Part shown: piece by piece, positions 58,780 to 64,000 of the stretch
Layout of the letters: each line of letters begins with the position of its first letter
Numbering within the stretch: the stretch's first letter is position 1
Origin: Siphonodentalium dalli
Lineage: Eukaryota > Mollusca > Scaphopoda > Gadilida > Siphonodentaliidae
DNA: 64,000 nucleotides
NCBI GenBank assembly: GCA_032622095.1
Contig: CP136061.1
Span: 63,243,127-63,307,126 of the forward strand
Direction: 5' to 3'
Position numbers and translations under genes: made by a program
The notes under the pieces: generated by a model
Seen by the model: only the letters and a program-made list of their open reading frames with translations
Told to the model about the DNA's origin: nothing
Databases searched by the model: none

Positions 58780-60850
58780 TAGTGAACTTTTGTTAAATTC
58801 TTCAGCAGCGGTGACCACGCCGTTACTTTTCCCAAATGGGTCGTTGGTACGACTTCCTTTACACCGTAGGTCGTCTGCAACCTGGAACCGATGGAAGCCA
58901 AAGTTTGTTTGTATCTGGGTGCAGAAATGTTCTCCAATGCGGTCGCATTGCCTACTATTCTTCGATACACAGAGGGTTTTTAGCGACCAATGGGTATGAA
59001 CTACACACGAGACGGCACAGCCATTAAGGTGAGCTCGCGATCTCACCACATCTATTCGTGGCTCAACCCTGCAAGTTGAGCCAAGGGGTCGTGTTTTGAA
59101 TGAACCTGCAGCCACCCGCGACTTGATAATCATATAATAGAATATTTGTTTTTACATCAACGGTACTGTACAACCAGTATATATACTGTATTTATGTGGC
59201 TCTCCTATCTGGGAGTCATCATCCACGACTTTGCCCTATATATGGGGACGTTCCCACGGTATTTGGGGTTTTAATGCGTCACGATCTTCTTGGTCACAGC
59301 CATCAAATCGAGCCTTGTCATCAACCTTGCGATGTTCTTTAATTCTATATATCGTCCTTGAATCCCCCTTGGGGTACCATGGCGCCGTTTTTGGGTTGGG
59401 CCATATTTCTTGGAATATGATGACGAACAGATGCCGTAATATCCCCAAGGCCTTGGTCATTACATGTCGAATTTATCTGACCATGTATGTCTGCCAACGT
59501 GTCAGGAAGAATATATTTCTCCTGTGCATTTGGTTTCACTTTAGGATAGGGTGGTTTTGGTTCAGCTCTTTGAAACCCATCCTCATTGCTTATATGGTAG
59601 CAGAAAGTACTGCTGTATTGTCATGTGATCATATAGACCAATAATAGGTTCGTTAAGCTTTCTAAGCATTTGTGAATTTCCAGACCTTCCAGGAGTCACA
59701 TATGGCATATTCTGCCAATATATGTGTTCTCTACCATAGCTGGTGACTGATCCATGCTGCTTATCGAGGTATAAGTGGGCTCGTGATAATCAGTTTCAAT
59801 AGTTCCAATTCCTTCTGGGGAATTTGTGTTGATGTGCTCTGACAAGTGACGAGAAGATACTATCTCTGGCAGAGTTTCCGATGAGTCAGATGATAAAACT
59901 CGGTATGCCTTGTTCGTTTCGTTGGACTCAATGATCAGCAGCTCGTGTGCTACATCATTTATGTAATATATGGTATTTATCTTCCGATAAGTAGTCATAC
60001 AGTTTCTTGAGAGCATGGGAACTGTTGCTCCAGTACCAATCAGAAACCTCACTGGCTGCCCATACATATTGCAATCTAAATACAGCTCCCCTCTTCAGAA
60101 GAGCTGTATCTAACAAACTCGTTGGAGTTACGATGTCCACTTGTGTTCTACTGGTCTCCCCTACCACGATATGCATTATGGCACATGTCGCGTGGATTGT
60201 GAGAAGTTCTGCATCTGGTGCGTTCTTTGTATTCGTTCGTGTTATAATCAGGATTATCATTATAATTATGTCTCCATTGTCTATCGTCACGACAGTCCCT
60301 CCAGGACTCATTTGTGTTACCCCTTTCTCCTTGTTTTGGTTCTCCAAGTTTGTCATTCTTTGGTAATCTCCCCTTTACACCTCTTCACATCAGTCAATAT
60401 CTGTTTGTCTTATGCTCTCACCAAGAGAGCCCAGTCGTGCTTGTTGTACAATGAGCCGTATATATATCTGGATCATACAACCCACCAATGAATTGGTTCT
60501 TTGCCAAGGTGTCTCTCAATTCATGTGTTGCAGTATGATATAATATATTGGTCAGACGTCGATAACCCCCCCCCCCTTTGCCCTTTGCCGTCGTGCACGC
60601 AATTGTACCATCTGGTCAGTCTGGATTTTGGCAGCAAATCGGCCTTTTATCGCACCAACAAGAACGTTGTAGTCTTCTTCTCGTCCTGGGAGTAGGTCAC
60701 CGAGTGTTCCTTGCGCCAATCATCTCAAGGATGGGCATAGATAAAGGCCCATGTCATCAGTTTCCAATCCATTTATATTGGAACAAATTTCAAAGTGTGC
60801 TTGGTAATCTAACCATGTAGTCCAGGAGATATTGGTCGACCTCTGCACCC
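58780..60850 (-). pseudogene. Ty3/gypsy-like retrotransposon relic (gag, protease, pol fragment)
   Basis: On the minus strand a gag region (60850 to about 60400) reads 'TTWLDYQAHFEICSNINGL', 'LAQGTLGDLLPGREEDYN', 'GRFAAKIQTD' and 'ELRDTLAKNQFIGGLYDPD'. That is the capsid-like core typical of Ty3-type gag. It contains a TGA near 60719 and frameshifts near 60567 (a G/C run) and 60450. A protease (59955-60075) has 'VRFLIGTGATVPML', where the catalytic Asp of D-T-G is replaced by Gly. A stretch with 'YILPDTLADIHG' (59500-59520) fits the linker before RT. 'YRRIVGNATALENISAP' (58920-58970) weakly resembles the RT-RNase H connection. The RT core is missing and no LTRs are seen, so it is dead. Confidence 0.72.
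59955..60075 (-). pseudogene. Retropepsin-like protease remnant
   Basis: The flap side is lost in later frames, but the active-site strand 'NMYGQPVRFLIGTGATVPML' is clear. Gly in place of the first Asp of the D-T-G triad removes catalysis. It lies between the gag core and the pol linker, as expected in the element. Confidence 0.75.
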
Positions 60851-62244
60851 CCCCCCCAGGACTTAACTTCACCCCACTAATTTTCTTCCTTCAGGTCTCC
60901 TCTAATTTTTTTCACTTGTTAACAAAGCCATATATTAGTTCCAATGTAAGTCGTAGCCTTTTGGAAGGATCAAAACCCACAATCGCAATGTGGCATTTCA
61001 AAATCCATTCTCCACTAAGGGCTCATACTGGCCGTAACCGTATATAGGTGCGCCGAATAGTCATATTATGACTTCCAAGAATCAAAACAACAGTACCTGA
61101 GCTTATTCTGAATTGCCACATTCAGCATTATCTAGACTCGTTTCCGTCTCTTCGTCAGATTAATCTATCTCACTCACAACAACAGTTCACTACTCTTCTT
61201 TGTAGGAGTGTGCCACTAATCGGAATGTTTCAAACAATACATATGCCGGTGTCCAGCTCACGTGTTGGTTTCGAAAGCTTGGAATTCTTAGCGAGCTTCA
61301 TTCGTGGTATAGCTTATGGTATAATTCAGATGCTACATATGGGGTATATGCGTCATCTTGTGCGATACACTATAAAGGTATTCGGTCGATGCGTATACTA
61401 GCTTTCAGAAGGACCTATCTATCTGCATATTGTCAGCTTTGGTGACCTAATGGGGATAACAACATGTACACACCTGGTGATCTTCCCAAACAGCCACTTC
61501 TCAATATATGGTTCATCAATTCACATACTCATCTGATGCACTGACGTACCCGGACAACTTCTGTATATGGCTTCGAATGTTGAAAGCCCGACATTTGACG
61601 GATGCATTTCTGCTAAGGCGTAGAAGACCATAATGCATAATATACCCAAACTCCTTGAACATGATCATAAGAACAAGCTTGTTGGCGTCCAGCAATCGTC
61701 TCACCGAACAGATCCAAGCAGATGATAACAATACACACGGTGCTAGTTTTTGGGTATGTGTCATGATAGTGGAAATGAAATTGGACCATGAAATTGCACC
61801 GCCCCTTATTTTGTTATGTTTTAGATTCAGACAGGATCTCATGTGTGGCTTTGCTTTCCTTGTATGCTAAGATTGTATGTTCCCATCCGTTTGGAAGCCG
61901 TTCGTAAACAACTGGACCAGGAGTATGCCATTGGCTACTGCTGTATAAGCCCCACCAAGACTGGGGTGTAGTCTTATAGGCGATACCTTTGATAGTTGGT
62001 TGATATGTCATACTCACGCTGGGTGGTATGGTTCAAGAAAGTACAAATGCCATCAACAAAAGGATGAAATGTTCAACGCGAAGAACATCAAGAGGAATGT
62101 TACGTTGATGAGCTCTTGCATTCAGTTCAACAAACGTTGGTACACCAAGTGATTTCTTGGTAACATCACCAATGCGACCATTTTCCTGCATGATACATTA
62201 ACTACTATATTCTAAAGTAATATATATAAAGCTGTTCCCCAACG
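60851..62244. other. Unassigned, with one half of an inverted coding-like pair (61640-61800)
   Basis: 61640-61800 (plus) and 63880-63730 (minus) are inverted relatives. In one frame they read 'NNTHGASFWVCVMIV' and 'NNARGASLWTCAMIV'; in the opposite-strand frame 'FISTIMTHTQKLAPC' and 'FIPTIMAHVHKLAPR'. Which frame, if any, was coding is unclear. At 61814-62200 (minus) there are open stretches such as 'IKGIAYKTTPQSWWGLYSS' that I do not recognise. Confidence 0.4.
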
Positions 62245-63421
62245 GCCACAGCCAGGGATGTGGCTAGAGGGGGGGTGTGGGGGGTGTCTCACCCCCCCCC
62301 CCCCCCAGCAGAGAGCTATATTTTCAATAGTTGGAAATTTCATACCTGCCGCAACGAAATTTCACACCAATAATAGGTTGAAAATGTTTTTGTAGTTCAA
62401 TTATAAAACAATTTATTGGGGGGAATTTATTGTTTTTCGACCAATATTTGCATATGTTCCTATTTTTGGTCAAAAATTTTGACAGAAATGGACATCAGTT
62501 GGAAATTTTCCAACCTTAGGGGGGTGACAGGTTGGAAATTTCCAACACTTGGAAAGCTTGTGTCCTGGTCCCTCCCCCGTGGCCAGTCAAAAACTTCTAG
62601 TTAATTTAAGAAAACAATATTGTCATACAATTGGTCAACATTGTCATTGGAATTGTCATCAGTTGGAAATTTTCCAACCTAAGTGGGGGTGTAGGGTTTG
62701 AAATTTCCAACAGTAGGAAGGCTTGAGGTTAGTCTAGATGTTAGGATTTTGCGATTTTCTTGTTCAGATTTCAAAATTTTCGCACACCGGGCCGAACCAT
62801 GGTCGGCCCGGTGTGTCATTGCCCATCCACATGGCCAATACAAAACCGCTAATTAGTTTAGCAAAACAATATTTTACTACATTTGGTCAAACTTGTAGAC
62901 ATAAATGGTCATCAGTTGAAGAATTTTCCAACCTGAGGGGAGCATGAGGTTTGAAATTTCCAACACTAGGAAAGCTTCAGTTGAGGCCAGTCTAGATGCT
63001 AGGATTTGCGATTTTCTTGTATATAGTTTTCAAAATTTTCTCACAACGGGCCAAACAACCATGGTCGGCCCGGTGTTTCCTGGTCTGTTGTCGGTAGCTG
63101 TGTGCATTTGTCTGGAATTAGATCACTTTTTTGGCAGGTTAAAATATCTTAATGTTCTCATACTGGGAAAAAAGCATGGCTTATGAATATATAGGAAATT
63201 AGGCCTCAGCATGAGGTACAAGGGGGGTGCAAATGGAATTATGCAAAAAGTTATGTTGGTGCGATTCCGACTGAAGGAGGGGGGGGGTGCAAATGGAATT
63301 ATGTAATAAAAAGTTGTGTTGGTGTGATTCCGACTCAAGGGGGGGGGGGGGTGCAGTTGGAAATTCCCAAGGTGAACACCCCCCCCAGCGGAGACCCTCT
63401 AGCCACATCCCTGGCCACAGC
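62245..63421. mobile_element. hAT-type non-autonomous transposon with 8-bp target duplication
   Basis: The ends are perfect 19-bp inverted repeats CAGGGATGTGGCTAGAGGG (62253-62271 and inverse at 63395-63413). They are flanked on both sides by the identical octamer GCCACAGC (62245-62252 and 63414-63421). An 8-bp duplication with CAGGG-type ends is the signature of the hAT superfamily. The body (1161 bases) has no transposase. It holds direct repeats built on 'ttggaaatttccaac', a palindrome 'ccgggccgaaccatggtcggcccgg' split at its centre (62787-62811), and two 70-bp units near 63225-63350 with G runs. It should move only if a hAT transposase acts in trans. Confidence 0.88.
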
Positions 63422-64000
63422 CATTGCCATCGAGACTGTAAATTGTTCTTTAAATACATAGTGAAATAAATGCACCACAGTTCCTGACATTTTCTTGAAT
63501 AATACCGCCCACATTCTGACACTAACCCCGAGAGAGGATAACAAAACACGCATACATTCATGCTATAAAGACATTATCCTTTAGTCCATCCGACTGTTTT
63601 GAGGGAGGCTAGCATATTATTATCCAGACACAAGTGTACGTAGTTGAATCAGAAAGGCTTCGAAACGGATGTGGAAATACAATCTTACCACACCAAATAA
63701 AACCGACACGCATGACATTCGATATCTTAAACATGCAACAGGTGTAGGGGTGGTGTATACAGTGGCCCAGTTCATTCCCACTATCATGGCGCATGTCCAC
63801 AAACTAGCACCGCGAGCATTGTTCTTCACTGCTGGGAGATATTCGACGAGACAACTGCGGGGCGTCACACAGTTTGCTTCGGATAATGGTCAAGAAGTGT
63901 GGGTAGTCTGTACACTAGGGTCTTCTCCTTAGCATATAGACATCTGTCCAAGGGAATGAGACAGCTAGCAACCTTCGAAACACTGTCGAAGTTGTCCACA
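63422..64000. other. Unassigned, with the second half of the inverted coding-like pair
   Basis: 63660-63890 carries the inverted relative of 61640-61800 and overlapping ORFs on both strands. The window ends without a recognisable boundary. Confidence 0.35.

Noticed and set aside
58619-58999. 126-codon plus-strand ORF
   Set aside because: All frames on both strands are partly open here. Only a weak minus-strand resemblance to pol was noted, so no plus-strand gene is supported.

Overview
This is AT-rich animal nuclear DNA with no bacterial-style gene packing. It is mostly repeats and mobile-element relics, with short intron-bounded exons. I infer an aquatic invertebrate, most likely a mollusc and perhaps a bivalve. 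The reasons are the split EGF-like exons, the CR1/L2-like and LTR-retrotransposon relics, and dispersed repeats carrying 'gggc(c/t)gtaactctg', which I associate with mollusc genomes. The species cannot be fixed from the sequence alone.

Layout, 1-31310: a near-identical tandem array with a 12.75 kb period. Copy 1 is 1-12754, copy 2 is 12755-25503, and copy 3 is 25504-31310, which stops at a poly-G run. Each unit holds, left to right: the body of a 5'-truncated LINE on the minus strand; an AT-rich spacer; two 1.78 kb sub-modules plus an older, broken one, each carrying an EGF-like exon on the minus strand; a 1.2 kb piggyBac-like element ending in TTAA; a 0.29 kb tandem repeat; and the 3' end of the next LINE copy. 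The LINE ORF is 740 codons with intact-looking endonuclease and RT motifs, then a frameshift shared by both complete copies.

Layout, 31311-44900: the array is broken by about 6.7 kb rich in nested palindromes (family ends CCCTTACCGA). A diverged piece of the array unit follows at 38019-38636. Three EGF-like exons then lie on the plus strand (40911-42013), so the EGF exons form two blocks facing away from each other. The third exon runs into a 100-N gap. Beyond the gap are about eight units of a 163 bp satellite, a dinucleotide run and strong hairpins.

Layout, 44900-64000: a mobile-element graveyard. It holds a decayed gag-pol LTR retrotransposon (about 45.3-47.6 kb, minus), a long hairpin (48.15 kb), several MITE-like elements bounded by inverted repeats, a decayed second LINE (51.1-52.2 kb, plus), minisatellites, a 365 bp tandem repeat, a Ty3/gypsy-like gag-protease relic (58.8-60.85 kb, minus), and a hAT-type non-autonomous element with 19 bp terminal inverted repeats and an exact 8 bp target duplication (62245-63421).

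The only plausible host coding sequence is the EGF-like exon family. All full exons are multiples of three with symmetric phase 1-1 boundaries, so they could be duplicated or skipped without breaking frame. I found no rRNA, convincing tRNA, CRISPR array or operon. Relic reading frames other than the long ORFs were translated by hand and rest on motif recognition, not database search.
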